A model generated the notes under the pieces. That model saw nothing but the letters and a program-made list of their open reading frames with translations, was not told the DNA's origin and ran no database searches. This document shows positions 43,666 to 53,458 of a DNA stretch of 64,000 bases, piece after piece. Position 1 is the first letter of the stretch, and each line of letters opens with the position of its first letter. This DNA is from Neomesorhizobium sp963726065. GTDB taxonomy: Bacteria > Pseudomonadota > Alphaproteobacteria > Rhizobiales > Rhizobiaceae. Position numbers and translations under genes: made by a program. The DNA is taken from the NCBI GenBank assembly GCA_963726065.1, contig CAVSAU010000018.1:48206-112205 (forward strand), written 5' to 3'.

Positions 43666-44568
43666 ATGAAGCGTGGACGCCTACCGCTGACGGCACTTCG
43701 AAGCTTCGAGGCGGCCGGGCGACATCTGAGTTTCAGCAAGGCAGCGGAAGAACTCTTCGTCTCGCAAGCGGCGATCAGCCGGCAGATCCGCGAGCTGGAG
43801 GTTTTTCTCGGCCGGCCGCTGTTCGAGCGGCTCCATCGCCGGGTCGCTCTCACCGATGCCGGGCAGAACCTGCTCACACAGTTGACCACAAGCTTCGACG
43901 ATATCGACCGGCGGCTGTCCGCTATAGCGGATTCGCCCGTGGACAATGTGGTCAAGGTCAGCGCCGAACCGTCCTTCGCGGCCTGCTGGCTGGTTCCCCG
44001 CCTTTTCGCGTTTCGGCAGCAGCGACCGGATATCGACATTGCCATCGACGTCGATCCGCGGCTGGTCGAGTTTCGCACCCATGAGGCGGAGTTGGCGCTG
44101 CGTTTCAGCGCAAAGGACAAGTCGTGGCCAAGAACGGAAACGGAGTTTCTCGCAGCGGTCGTCGATTCACCGGTACTCTCGCCCGCTTTGCTCGCCTCCG
44201 GCCCGCCCCTGAAAAGGCCAGACGATCTCAGGCACTACACCCTGCTGCACGAGGAAAACCGCCAAGGATGGACGCGCTGGTTCGAGGCCGCCGGTATCGA
44301 AGGAATTGTTCCCGAGCGCGGGCCGATGCTGGCAGATGCCGCGCTGTCGAAACAGGCCGCCATGCTCGGCCATGGCGTGGCGCTTGGCGACCTGCTGCTG
44401 GTCGCCGACGAACTGCGCGACGGAAAGCTGGTGAGGCCATTCGAAACGACGGTCGTTTCAGGCGCCTACTGGCTTGTATGCGGGAGTTTCGAACGGCTTA
44501 GCGAACCGGCACGCGCCTTTGCCGACTGGATCAAGGGTGAATTTGCGATGCCGAGCGCTGAACAGTGA
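43666..44568 (+). CDS. LysR-family regulator, GcvA-like
   Basis: 300 residues. The winged helix at 1-65 has LPLTALRSFEAAGRHLSFSKAA, FVSQAAISRQIRELE and LFERLHRRVALTDAG; the substrate domain follows (VKVSAEPSFAACWLVPRL, AALLGHGVALGD-like segment). GcvA regulates glycine cleavage in E. coli, and family members in rhizobia control various genes; because gcvTHP here is riboswitch-controlled and about 27 kb away, a link is not implied. A tiny ORF lies divergently upstream. Confidence 0.9.
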   Translation: MKRGRLPLTALRSFEAAGRHLSFSKAAEELFVSQAAISRQIRELEVFLGRPLFERLHRRVALTDAGQNLLTQLTTSFDDIDRRLSAIADSPVDNVVKVSAEPSFAACWLVPRLFAFRQQRPDIDIAIDVDPRLVEFRTHEAELALRFSAKDKSWPRTETEFLAAVVDSPVLSPALLASGPPLKRPDDLRHYTLLHEENRQGWTRWFEAAGIEGIVPERGPMLADAALSKQAAMLGHGVALGDLLLVADELRDGKLVRPFETTVVSGAYWLVCGSFERLSEPARAFADWIKGEFAMPSAEQ

Positions 44569-44588
44569 CAAGCCGGCTGAACGGTGAC

Positions 44589-45035
44589 CTAAGCGGCTTC
44601 TTCCGCACGCTTCTTCTCGATCTGGCCGATGGCATCGACAACCGCATCGAATGTGAGCATGGTGGACGCGTGGCGCGCCTTGTAGTCGCGCACCGGCTCC
44701 AGATATTTCAGGTCGTCGAAACGACCTTGCGGCGGCGCACCGTTCTCCTTCAGCATCTTCAACATCATGTCGCGAACGGCCCGCAGTTCTTCAGCGCTGG
44801 CGCCTACCACGTGCAGGGCCATGATGGAGGATGACGCCTGGCCGAGCGCGCAGGCCTTCACGTCATGGGCAAAGTCGGTGACGACGCCATTCTCCATCTT
44901 TAGATCGACGGTTACTGTCGATCCGCATAGTTTGGAATGTGCCCTGGCCGTCGCGTCGGGATTATCAAGACGGCCGATCCGCTTGATATTGCCGGCAAAA
45001 CCAAGAATTTTCGCGTTGTAGACGTCGTCTATCAT
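44589..45035 (-). CDS. IscU/NifU-N-like iron-sulfur scaffold, third cysteine absent
   Basis: 148 residues. Two of the three IscU-type ligand cysteines are present, C37 (LCGSTVTV) and C62 (KACALGQASSS). The third, expected near residue 123, is alanine in YKARHASTMLTF. The protein may have a different ligand set or be a scaffold-like regulator. No other suf or isc genes are near. The neighbour folE on the opposite strand is divergent. Rhizobial homologues of this type exist, so the change may be family-wide. Confidence 0.8.
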   Translation of the reverse strand: MIDDVYNAKILGFAGNIKRIGRLDNPDATARAHSKLCGSTVTVDLKMENGVVTDFAHDVKACALGQASSSIMALHVVGASAEELRAVRDMMLKMLKENGAPPQGRFDDLKYLEPVRDYKARHASTMLTFDAVVDAIGQIEKKRAEEAA

Positions 45036-45086
45036 TATTTTCCAGTCCGTCGCCGCCGGACGAACAACGATTGCCGCCAGCGCATC

Positions 45087-45116
45087 TTTTAATCGCGTCG
45101 CCTAGCAATATATAAT
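45087..45116 (+). promoter_or_regulatory. Possible promoter of folE
   Basis: A TATAAT hexamer at 45111-45116 with ttttaa at 45087-45092, spacing 18. The -35 is weak. It lies about 150 bp upstream of the folE ATG in the divergent gap, which contains no gene. Confidence 0.25.
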
Positions 45117-45264
45117 GCTGGTGTTTTGGGAACGGCAAGGCGACTGGCGCATCCACCGTCCCGGAACCACGTCACGCCGCTTCGGGCCGTTAATACGGGC
45201 GATCCCACAGAGGCTGTGTCCGTTCAACTTGTTCCTCCATCGAGTGGAACTACGGGAGACACCT

Positions 45265-45900
45265 ATGGACGCCGTTATCAAGAATTTTCCTCGGGCCGAA
45301 GATGGCCAGGCGCCGGACATAAAGCGCCCGACACAGGCCGAGGTGGAAGCCGCTGTGCGCACGCTGCTGTTGTGGACAGGCGACAATCCGGACCGCGAAG
45401 GGCTGAAGGACACGCCACGCCGCGTGGCGAAGGCCTATCGCGAGTTGTTTGGCGGTTATGGACAGGATCCTGCCACAGAGCTTGGCCGGACGTTCGAGGA
45501 AGTCGCCGGTTACGACGATATGGTCTTGGTGAAGGACATCAAGTTCCACTCGCATTGCGAGCACCACATGGTGCCGATCATCGGCAGGGCCCACGTGGGT
45601 TACCTGCCAGACGGGCGCGTTCTCGGCCTTTCCAAGATCGCCCGCGTGGTCGACATCTTCGCGCACCGGCTGCAAACGCAGGAAGCGATGACAGCGCAGA
45701 TTGCCGGTGTCATCCAGGACGTGCTAAATCCGCGCGGCGTTGCCGTGATGATCGAGGCCGAGCATATGTGCATGGCCATGCGCGGCATCCGCAAGCAGGG
45801 GTCGACCACCCTCACCTCCACCTTCACCGGAAGCTTCAAGGACAGTCCCGAGGAGCAGGTCCGGTTCGTAACCATGGTGCGGGACGGCAATAGAGGCTGA
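45265..45900 (+). CDS. folE: GTP cyclohydrolase I
   Basis: 211 residues from ATG 45265 (ribosome site gggaga). Converts GTP to dihydroneopterin triphosphate for folate synthesis. Zinc ligands are in FHSHCEHHMVP (Cys, His) and AEHMCMAMRG (Cys); DTPRRVAKAYRELFGGY and GSTTLTSTFTGSF are further signatures. It is followed by hisI 36 bp downstream. Confidence 0.95.
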   Translation: MDAVIKNFPRAEDGQAPDIKRPTQAEVEAAVRTLLLWTGDNPDREGLKDTPRRVAKAYRELFGGYGQDPATELGRTFEEVAGYDDMVLVKDIKFHSHCEHHMVPIIGRAHVGYLPDGRVLGLSKIARVVDIFAHRLQTQEAMTAQIAGVIQDVLNPRGVAVMIEAEHMCMAMRGIRKQGSTTLTSTFTGSFKDSPEEQVRFVTMVRDGNRG

Positions 45901-45936
45901 GAGCCTCGCCGGTCCCGTTCGACAAGGACCGGCCAG

Positions 45937-46395
45937 ATGTCCCCGATCGAATTTCCGAAATCCCCGGCTGACAAGAAGGAGCTCGAAGAGGGCAACGTCT
46001 TTTCGCCGCGCTTTGACGCCAATGGATTGGTTACGGCCGTCGTCACCGACGCCGGCGACGGAATGCTCCTGATGGTGGCGCACATGAATGCGGAAGCGCT
46101 TGCGCTCACGCTGGAGACCGGGGTCGCGCATTATTGGTCGCGATCGCGCGGCGAGCTTTGGAAAAAAGGCGAAACCTCCGGCAATGTGCAGAATGTCACG
46201 GAACTCAGGACCGATTGCGATCAGGATACCATTTGGCTGCGTGTAAATGTCTCAGGGCATGATGCAACTTGCCATACCGGGAGACGTTCATGCTTTTATA
46301 GGACGCTGGAACTGAAAGAAGGTGTTGCAACGCTTCGCGCTGACGAAAGCACTCCGCTTTTTGATACCGCAGAAGTCTATCGTGACGATCGGTGA
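45937..46395 (+). CDS. hisI: Phosphoribosyl-AMP cyclohydrolase
   Basis: 152 residues. Histidine biosynthesis step: opens the purine ring of phosphoribosyl-AMP. Signatures VAHMNAEALALTLETGVAHYWSRSRGELWKKG, CDQDTIWLRV and CHTGRRSCFYR, the cysteines binding zinc. The length fits a monofunctional HisI (no HisE fusion). Same strand as folE, likely co-transcribed. Confidence 0.95.
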   Translation: MSPIEFPKSPADKKELEEGNVFSPRFDANGLVTAVVTDAGDGMLLMVAHMNAEALALTLETGVAHYWSRSRGELWKKGETSGNVQNVTELRTDCDQDTIWLRVNVSGHDATCHTGRRSCFYRTLELKEGVATLRADESTPLFDTAEVYRDDR

Positions 46396-46481
46396 ACCAT
46401 TTCCGACACTGAGACCTCACAGATTCACTATTTTGATACGGCAAGCGCCGTATACGGATTTTGGGATAAGGGAGTTATGTG

Positions 46482-47450
46482 ATGCTCGATTGGGCGTCCA
46501 TGCGTGGCAAGCCGGACATGCGGGAGATGAAGGATTTCACTTCCGACGGCGCACCGTTATCCAAAACTCACAAAAAGACCGGCATTTCACTGGCGCTCGG
46601 CGGCGGAGCAGCGCGCGGCTGGGCCCATATTGGCGTGCTGCGCGCGCTTGACGAGGCCGGCATCGAGATCAGCATGATCGCCGGCACCTCGATTGGCGCA
46701 TTGGTAGGCGGCTGCTACCTCGCCGGCAAGCTCGACCAACTCGAAGAGTTCGCGCGAAGCCTGACCCGGCGCCGCATTTTCGGCCTGCTCGACATCAACC
46801 TCGGCGGCAGCGGCCTGTTCGGCGGCATGAAGCTGAACTCGCGCATGCAGGAACACATGCATGGCGTACGATTCGAGGATCTGGCGAAACCCTTCGTCTG
46901 CATCGCGACGGAAGTGCGCACTGGCCATGAGATCTGGTTGACGGAAGGCTCGCTGATCACCGCGATGAGGGCTTCCTACGCCCTGCCCGGCGTGTTCGAA
47001 CCGGTCAGCGCCAACGGCCGCGTCCTGGTCGACGGCGCCTTGGTCAACCCCGTACCGGTATCGGTGCTGCGCGCCTACGAGCAGCCGCTGGTGGTCGCCG
47101 TGAACCTGCACTACGACCTTTTCGGCCGCGCTGCCGTCATAAAGCACAGCGCTGGCGAATTGATGGTGCAGAAGGATGCAACGCCCGGCGCTCATCACGA
47201 CCCCAACGCCACGGCGCACGGAACACGCCTTGGCGTGACCGGCGTGATGGTAGAGGCGTTCAACATCATTCAGGATCGCATTTCGCGAGCCCGGCTTGCA
47301 GGCGACCCGCCCGATCTCTCGCTGCAGCCAAAACTCGGCCACATCGGTCTTTCGGAATTCCACCGCGCCGACGAGGCTATCCAGGTCGGTTACGAGGTCA
47401 CCAAATCGCAGATTGGTGAATTGACGCGCCTGCAATCCGTGCTCGGCTGA
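46482..47450 (+). CDS. Patatin-like phospholipase
   Basis: 322 residues from ATG 46482 (GTG one codon earlier is possible). Patatin motifs: oxyanion GGGAARGWAHIG (40-51), nucleophile GTSIG with Ser70, and the catalytic Asp184 in DGALVNP. No signal peptide; probably cytoplasmic or membrane-associated, acting on phospholipids or lipid esters. Related to the RssA/YchK branch. Substrate unknown. Confidence 0.9.
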   Translation: MLDWASMRGKPDMREMKDFTSDGAPLSKTHKKTGISLALGGGAARGWAHIGVLRALDEAGIEISMIAGTSIGALVGGCYLAGKLDQLEEFARSLTRRRIFGLLDINLGGSGLFGGMKLNSRMQEHMHGVRFEDLAKPFVCIATEVRTGHEIWLTEGSLITAMRASYALPGVFEPVSANGRVLVDGALVNPVPVSVLRAYEQPLVVAVNLHYDLFGRAAVIKHSAGELMVQKDATPGAHHDPNATAHGTRLGVTGVMVEAFNIIQDRISRARLAGDPPDLSLQPKLGHIGLSEFHRADEAIQVGYEVTKSQIGELTRLQSVLG

Positions 47451-47459
47451 GCGGTCGCG

Positions 47460-49241
47460 TCAGGCGACCGCCGCATCGACGATGCGGAACTGTACGCTGC
47501 GCGCGCCATTCCAGTAATTGCCGGAGAGGGCGCCGGCGACGTGGATGGCGCTACCTCGCTTCTCGAACAGAAAGTCGCCGAGAGGCGTGTCGGCTGCACG
47601 GAATGCGATGGCCTGAAGGCGCCCGCCTGCATCACTTCGCAAATCGACGCGGACATGGCCAGCGCCAACCGGGCGTGCGTCGATCAGATGATGGCGCGGC
47701 AGCACCAGGACCGGTGGCGGATATCCCTGGCCGAACGGACCGACCTTCTCCAGCGCATCCAGCATGTCTTGCGTGGCGCCTTCCGCGGCAAGCGCGGCGT
47801 CGATCTTCAGGCTCTCCTCGTTGCGCAAGCGAAAGACGTCCGCGGCGGCGCGTTCTTCGAAAAAGGCCCGCAAGGCGCCGAGATTTTCACGCGCGACGGT
47901 GATGCCGGCCGCCATCGCATGGCCGCCGCCCTTGACGATCAGGCCTTTTTCCGCGGCTTCGCGCACCAGCCGGCCAAGGTCGAACCCTGAAACCGAGCGG
48001 CCCGAACCAGTGCCCGTTCCGTTAGGGTTGAAGGCAACGGCGAAAGCGGGACGCCGGGCGTGATCCTTGAGCCGCGAGGCCAGTAGGCCGACAATGCCCG
48101 GATGCCATGTTTCGCTGGCGGTCACCACAACCGCCGGGCCGGGTCCGCCCAGCATTTCGGCGTCCGCTTCGGCACGCGCCTCGGCCAACATCTCCTGCTC
48201 CATCAGCTGGCGCTCCTGATTCAGCCGGTCGAGCGTCTCGGCGATCTTGTCGGCTTCGACTGGATCGTCGGTAGCGAGCATGCGGCTGCCCAGACCAGCG
48301 TCGCCGATGCGACCGCCTGCATTGATGCGCGGACCGATCAGGAAGGCCAGATGGAAGGTGTTGATCGGCTCGCCGATGCGCGACACGCGGGCAAGTGCCG
48401 CCAGCCCCGGATTGCGCTGCTGGCGCAGCATCTGCAGACCCTTGATGACGAAGGCGCGGTTGACGCCCGTCAACGGCACGACATCGCAAACTGTCGCCAG
48501 CGCGACCAGATCGAGCAGTGTGAGCAGGTCGAACGGCGTGCCGAAATTCCGGTCGCGTAGCAGCTTCGCCACCCGGACCAGGGTGAGGAAAACAACGCCG
48601 GCGGCACACAGATGCCCCTGCCCGGACAGATCGTCCTCGCGGTTGGGATTGACGACCGGCACGCCCTCAGGCAATGCGCCGCCGACCTGATGATGATCCA
48701 GAACAACCACGTCGGCGCCGGCCTCCCGCGCCGCCGCGATGGAGGACGCGCTGTTGGTGCCGCAGTCGACGGTGACGATCAGTTGCGCGCCGCGCGAGAC
48801 AAGTTCGCGCATGGCTTCGGGATTGGGACCGTAACCCTCGAAAATACGATCAGGGATGTAGATTTCGGAGATAAGTCCGAAATGCGCGAGAAAACGCTTC
48901 AAAATCGCCGAGGAAGCCGCCCCATCGACATCGTAGTCGCCAAAGATCGCTACTTTCTGGCGCTGCGCGATGGCATCGGCAATGCGCGCAGCGGCGGCAT
49001 CCATATCGGTCAACGACGCGGGATTCGGCAAAAGATCGCGAATGGTCGGATCGAGGAAGCGCTCTGTTTCTTCGGAATTGACGCCGCGGCCGGCGAGCAC
49101 GCGGGCGACAAGATCGGAGACGCCGTGGCCCTGGGCGATCGCGAGGGCCGCGATCTCCTGCCGTTCGGTCAACCTGTGTTCCCACGAAAGACCGGTTGCC
49201 GACTGCCTTACGTCTAGGAAGAAGCGCCTGTCTGCGCTCAT
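47460..49241 (-). CDS. recJ: Single-stranded-DNA-specific exonuclease RecJ
   Basis: 593 residues. DHH-superfamily nuclease: FGDYDVDGAASS (about 100-111), VLDHHQVGG, then the DHHA1 region with VKGGGHAMAAGIT and a C-terminal OB-like domain. Degrades single-stranded DNA 5' to 3' in recombination and mismatch repair. It is the last gene of a minus-strand run after hom and glpX. Confidence 0.94.
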   Translation of the reverse strand: MSADRRFFLDVRQSATGLSWEHRLTERQEIAALAIAQGHGVSDLVARVLAGRGVNSEETERFLDPTIRDLLPNPASLTDMDAAAARIADAIAQRQKVAIFGDYDVDGAASSAILKRFLAHFGLISEIYIPDRIFEGYGPNPEAMRELVSRGAQLIVTVDCGTNSASSIAAAREAGADVVVLDHHQVGGALPEGVPVVNPNREDDLSGQGHLCAAGVVFLTLVRVAKLLRDRNFGTPFDLLTLLDLVALATVCDVVPLTGVNRAFVIKGLQMLRQQRNPGLAALARVSRIGEPINTFHLAFLIGPRINAGGRIGDAGLGSRMLATDDPVEADKIAETLDRLNQERQLMEQEMLAEARAEADAEMLGGPGPAVVVTASETWHPGIVGLLASRLKDHARRPAFAVAFNPNGTGTGSGRSVSGFDLGRLVREAAEKGLIVKGGGHAMAAGITVARENLGALRAFFEERAAADVFRLRNEESLKIDAALAAEGATQDMLDALEKVGPFGQGYPPPVLVLPRHHLIDARPVGAGHVRVDLRSDAGGRLQAIAFRAADTPLGDFLFEKRGSAIHVAGALSGNYWNGARSVQFRIVDAAVA

Positions 49242-49308
49242 GCGCCAATCCCGCCCGAATCTACCGAACGATGTTTAGTCACATTAGCGTGGCCTAGAAT
49301 AGACCGGA

Positions 49309-50289
49309 TCAGAATTTTTCCAGATCCTGGTGGCGCGCCTTGATCTCACGCACCGTTTTCGAGGAGGAACGCATTACGATGGTGTGGGTCTGGATCGAGT
49401 CGCGGCCGAATTTCACGCCGGCGAGAAGATTGCCATCTGTCACGCCCGTCGCGGCAAACAGCACATCGCCCTTGGCCATTTCCTCGATGCGGTAGACTTT
49501 CGCGGGATCGCAAATGCCCATCTTGGCGGCGCGGACGATCTTTTCCTCGGTGTTGAGCTGGAGACGGCCCTGCATCTGCCCGCCAATGCAGCGCAGCGCG
49601 GCAGCTGCCAGCACACCCTCCGGCGCGCCGCCAATGCCGAGATAGATGTCGATGCCGGTTTCGTCGGGATTGGTCGCATGGATGACGCCAGCGACGTCGC
49701 CGTCGCCGATCAGCCGGATCGCCGCACCGGTGCCGCGCACTTCTTCAATCAGGCGGGCATGGCGCGGCCGGTCGAGAATGCAGGCTGTGACCTCGGAGAC
49801 TGGCACGCCCTTGGCCCTAGCCAGGTTCTCGATGTTTTCGATCGCCGGCGCGTCGATATCGACCACGCCCGCCGGATAGCCTGGACCGACGGCGATCTTT
49901 TCCATGTAGACGTCCGGCGCGTAAAGCAGGCTACCCTTTTCCGCGATGGCAATCACCGCCAGCGAGTTGGGCAAGTTCTTGGCACAGATTGTCGTGCCCT
50001 CGAGCGGGTCGAGCGCGATATCGACCTTGGGGCCGTCGCCGGTGCCGACTTCCTCGCCGATGTAGAGCATCGGCGCTTCGTCGCGCTCGCCTTCGCCTAT
50101 CACCACGGTGCCCCGGATCGGCAGCCGGTTGAGTTCCGAACGCATGGCATCGACCGCGACCTGATCGGCCGCCATTTCGTCACCCCGGCCGCGCAGCCTC
50201 GCCGCAGCAACAGCAGCGCGTTCGGTGACGCGCACCAGTTCGAGAGTGAGAATCCGGTCGAGACCGGCCATCGCGTTTTTCGCCATCAT
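49309..50289 (-). CDS. glpX: Class II fructose-1,6-bisphosphatase
   Basis: 326 residues; the start is one of three consecutive Met/GTG codons, and ATG 50289 best follows the ggaag site. Metal and substrate motifs: GTVVIGEGERDEAP, DPLEGTTICA and IYLGIGGAPEGVL. Catalyses fructose-1,6-bisphosphate dephosphorylation in gluconeogenesis. Order hom-glpX-recJ is usual in rhizobia. Confidence 0.94.
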   Translation of the reverse strand: MMAKNAMAGLDRILTLELVRVTERAAVAAARLRGRGDEMAADQVAVDAMRSELNRLPIRGTVVIGEGERDEAPMLYIGEEVGTGDGPKVDIALDPLEGTTICAKNLPNSLAVIAIAEKGSLLYAPDVYMEKIAVGPGYPAGVVDIDAPAIENIENLARAKGVPVSEVTACILDRPRHARLIEEVRGTGAAIRLIGDGDVAGVIHATNPDETGIDIYLGIGGAPEGVLAAAALRCIGGQMQGRLQLNTEEKIVRAAKMGICDPAKVYRIEEMAKGDVLFAATGVTDGNLLAGVKFGRDSIQTHTIVMRSSSKTVREIKARHQDLEKF

Positions 50290-50371
50290 CACCTTCCTGC
50301 AAAGACCAACATGCTGCGCGCGGCAACCCGCGGCGCGCCCCTTTTGTCAAAGCGATATGACAACAGCAAGA

Positions 50372-50400
50372 CCCGCGAAGGCGTTTCCGGCCTCGCGGGA
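50372..50400 (-). terminator. Hairpin downstream of hom
   Basis: The arms pair over 7 bp (cccgcga / tcgcggg) with extra partial pairing (aggc / gcct) around a short loop, between hom and glpX. No strong T-run follows on the minus strand, so it could be an attenuating rather than a full terminator. Confidence 0.45.
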
Positions 50401-50432
50401 AATATCAATCGATTGAAGTGCTTCGGCGCGTT

Positions 50433-51746
50433 TTATCCAGCGCGCTCGATGCGGATCACCTGAGCCTTGTCGGTCAGGTGGCCATCCTTGGTAATGCCCT
50501 CGACTGCTTTGCGGACCGCCGCTTCGGTGGTCTCGTGAGTGACCAGGATGACGGTCTTCTGCGCCTCGGCTTCCGGGCCTGCCGCATGCTGGACGATGGA
50601 TTCCAGCGAAATATCGTTGTCAGCCATGCGCTTGGCCACAGCCGCGAAGACGCCGACACGGTCATGAACGGTGAGCCGGATGAAATAGCCGCCCTCGTGG
50701 CTACGCATCCGGGCCTTCTTGTAGGACCGCAATTCCTTGGCCGGGCGACCGAACACCGGACCGTGCTGGAAGCCGGGACGGCTTTTGGCGATATCGGCGA
50801 TGTCGCCGACCACGGCTGAAGCGGTCGCGTTGCCGCCCGCCCCTGGGCCGGACAGCAACAGCTCGCCCAGAATGTCGGTTTCGATAGCTACCGCGTTGGT
50901 GACCCCATGCACCTGCGCGATCACCGAAGCTGTCGGCACCATGGTCGGATGCACGCGCTGTTCGATGCCGCTTTCGGTCTTCTGCGCGACACCAAGCAGC
51001 TTGATGCGGTAACCCAATTCGCCCGCGGCGCGGATATCGGCCTGCGAAATGTTGGAAATGCCTTCCATGTAGATATCGTCGGCGGCAATCTTCGTTCCGA
51101 AGGCAAGGCTGGTCAGAATCGAAAGCTTATGCGCCGTATCGTTGCCTTCGATGTCGAAGGTTGGATCGGCTTCGGCGTAACCTAGCCGCTGCGCATCTTT
51201 CAGGCACGCCTCGAAGGTCAGGCCTTCGGCTTCCATGCGGGTAAGGATGTAGTTGCAGGTGCCGTTGAGGATGCCGAACACCCGCGAAACGCTGTTGCCA
51301 GCCATTGCCTCGCGCATCGTCTTGATGACGGGGATGCCGCCGGCGACCGCTGCCTCATAATTCAGAAGCACGCCCTTCTTCTCGGCGATCTCGGCGAGCG
51401 CCACGCCGTGTTTCGCCAGCAACGCCTTGTTGGCGGTGACGACATGGCGTCCGGCCTCGAGTGCGGCCTTGACGCATGCAAACGCGGCACCCTCTTCGCC
51501 GCCGATCAGCTCGACGAACACATCGATACCGGCCGATCTGGCGAGTTCAACCGGATCGTCGAACCAGGCCGCCGTGCCGAGATCGATGCCGCGGTCGCGT
51601 GAACGGTCGCGGGCCGCAACACCGGTGACCACGAGCTCTCGGCCACACTGGCGGGTAAGCTCGGCCGCTTTCTCAGTGATGACGCGGACCACGGACGCCC
51701 CGACCGTGCCCAGTCCGGCTATTCCAACACGCAATGCTTCAGCCAT
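50433..51746 (-). CDS. hom: Homoserine dehydrogenase
   Basis: 437 residues from ATG 51746. NAD(P) loop GIAGLGTVGASVV at the start; catalytic domain with VTANKALLAKHG, GILNGTCNYILTRME and DPTFDIEGNDTAHKL; C-terminal ACT domain (IRLTVHDRVGVFAAVAKRMAD) for threonine feedback. Reduces aspartate semialdehyde to homoserine. The aminotransferase gene is 41 bp upstream on the same strand. Confidence 0.95.
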   Translation of the reverse strand: MAEALRVGIAGLGTVGASVVRVITEKAAELTRQCGRELVVTGVAARDRSRDRGIDLGTAAWFDDPVELARSAGIDVFVELIGGEEGAAFACVKAALEAGRHVVTANKALLAKHGVALAEIAEKKGVLLNYEAAVAGGIPVIKTMREAMAGNSVSRVFGILNGTCNYILTRMEAEGLTFEACLKDAQRLGYAEADPTFDIEGNDTAHKLSILTSLAFGTKIAADDIYMEGISNISQADIRAAGELGYRIKLLGVAQKTESGIEQRVHPTMVPTASVIAQVHGVTNAVAIETDILGELLLSGPGAGGNATASAVVGDIADIAKSRPGFQHGPVFGRPAKELRSYKKARMRSHEGGYFIRLTVHDRVGVFAAVAKRMADNDISLESIVQHAAGPEAEAQKTVILVTHETTEAAVRKAVEGITKDGHLTDKAQVIRIERAG

Positions 51747-51787
51747 TCGCGGCAACGCCCCTCAAAAACCGTTTGGAAAACGAAATG

Positions 51788-53005
51788 TCAGCGCCGCACT
51801 GTAAGCGGAACCACGTTGTTCGGCTGCTTGGCGGACGACGACAGGAAACGCTTAATATTGCGCGCCGCCTGCCTGATGCGGTGTTCGTTTTCGACAAATG
51901 CCAGCCGCACGAAGTCGTCACCATGCTCCCCGAAACCGACGCCCGGCGCCACCGCTACATCGGCATGCTCGATCAGCAGCTTGGAGAACTCCAGCGATCC
52001 AAGATGTTTGAACGGCTCCGGAATCGGCGCCCACGCAAACATCGAAGCCGCGGGGGCGGGAATTTCCCAGCCGGCGCGGCCAAACGAATCCACCATCACG
52101 TCGCGGCGCTTGTGATAGACCTCGCGTACTTCGGCAATGTCGGCTCCATCGCCGTTGAGGGCTGCCGAGGCTGCTACCTGGATGGGCGTGAAGGCGCCGT
52201 AGTCGAGATACGACTTCACCCTGGTCAAAGCGGCGATCAGGCGCTCGTTGCCAACCGCGAAACCCATCCGCCAGCCTGGCATCGAAAAGGTTTTCGACAT
52301 TGAGGTGAACTCGACGGCGATATCGATCGCGCCGGGCACCTGCAGGACCGAAGGCGGCGGATTACCGTCGAAATAGATCTCAGAGTAAGCGAGATCCGAC
52401 AGGATGATGATGTCGTTCTTGCGGGCGAACGCGACGACGTCCTTGTAGAAATCGAGCGATGCGACCAGAGCCGTCGGGTTGGACGGATAGTTGAGTATCA
52501 GCGCCAGCGGCTTCGGAATCGAATGCCGGATGCCGCGTTCCAGGGCCGGGATGAAGCCATCGTCCGGTTCGGCCTGTAGCGACCTGATGACGCCGCCTGA
52601 CATGATGAAGCCGAAGGCGTGGATGGGATAGGTCGGATTCGGGCACAGGATCACGTCGCCGGGCGCGGTGATCGCCTGCGCCATGTTGGCAAAGCCTTCC
52701 TTGGAACCAAGCGTGGCAACGACCTGGGTGTCAGGGTTGAGCTTCACGCCGAACCGGCGGGCGTAATAATTGGCCTGGGCCCGCCGCAGGCCAGGAATGC
52801 CGCGCGATGACGAATAGCGGTGGGTGCGCGGATCGCGGACCACTTCGCAAAGCTTGTCGACTATCGCTTTCGGCGTCGGCAAATCGGGATTGCCCATGCC
52901 CAGGTCGATGATGTCGGCGCCGTTGGAACGGGCGGTCGCCTTCAGCCGGTTGACCTGCTCGAAGACATAAGGCGGAAGCCTGCGGACTTTGTGAAACTCT
53001 TCCAT
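51788..53005 (-). CDS. Class I/II PLP aminotransferase, AlaC/LL-DAP-like
   Basis: 405 residues from ATG 53005; an upstream start at 53056 would add a non-conserved leader. GMGNPDLPTPKAIVDKL, NPTYPIHAFGF and NYPSNPTA are family features and the PLP lysine is in SMSKTFSMPGWR. This type acts on alanine, or in some species LL-diaminopimelate; proximity to hom suggests amino-acid metabolism but not which substrate. Confidence 0.88.
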   Translation of the reverse strand: MEEFHKVRRLPPYVFEQVNRLKATARSNGADIIDLGMGNPDLPTPKAIVDKLCEVVRDPRTHRYSSSRGIPGLRRAQANYYARRFGVKLNPDTQVVATLGSKEGFANMAQAITAPGDVILCPNPTYPIHAFGFIMSGGVIRSLQAEPDDGFIPALERGIRHSIPKPLALILNYPSNPTALVASLDFYKDVVAFARKNDIIILSDLAYSEIYFDGNPPPSVLQVPGAIDIAVEFTSMSKTFSMPGWRMGFAVGNERLIAALTRVKSYLDYGAFTPIQVAASAALNGDGADIAEVREVYHKRRDVMVDSFGRAGWEIPAPAASMFAWAPIPEPFKHLGSLEFSKLLIEHADVAVAPGVGFGEHGDDFVRLAFVENEHRIRQAARNIKRFLSSSAKQPNNVVPLTVRR

Positions 53006-53098
53006 CTTCGTTCCAGACGACGCGAGGGGCTGTTCGGTGGCGCGATATACACGCAAATCAGCTTAGGGTCGATAGTGGCAGCCCGGATGAGCCGGCTG

Positions 53099-53458
53099 CT
53101 AATTCTCGATTTCCGCCAGTGTGTCGGCGGCATGGGTGGCTGCCAGCTTACGCAACGCCACCGGATCCGTCTGGTTGGCCGGAACGGCGGCGGTTGCCGC
53201 ATTCTGCCGCTGGGCGGCGGTGAGTGCGGCCATATCCGCGGTTTTCTTGTCGTCCGTTATCTGGTCCGCGGCCTGCTTCGGCGGCACGTTGAGATTCGGG
53301 AAGGTTCCGGTATTGACCGGCCCCCTGGCGCCTGCCGGAACCGCCTCCTCGACAGTGGAGGAGGCACAGCCGGCGGCCATCAGGCTCAGAGCCGCGACGG
53401 TTACGACCGCTGCCAGCCGGGTACCAAAAAAAACATGTCCGGCAATGCGATATGTCAT
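53099..53458 (-). CDS. Small lipoprotein of unknown function
   Basis: 119 residues from ATG 53458. Lipoprotein signal ending LMAAGC (Cys31), then a Pro/Gly-rich piece (GARGPVNTGTFPNLN) and a helical C-terminal part (KTADMAALTAAQRQNAATAAV, KLAATHAADTLAEI). Conserved-looking in shape, but I recognise no family. It lies between the aminotransferase and phaC, divergent from phaC. Confidence 0.7.
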   Translation of the reverse strand: MTYRIAGHVFFGTRLAAVVTVAALSLMAAGCASSTVEEAVPAGARGPVNTGTFPNLNVPPKQAADQITDDKKTADMAALTAAQRQNAATAAVPANQTDPVALRKLAATHAADTLAEIEN

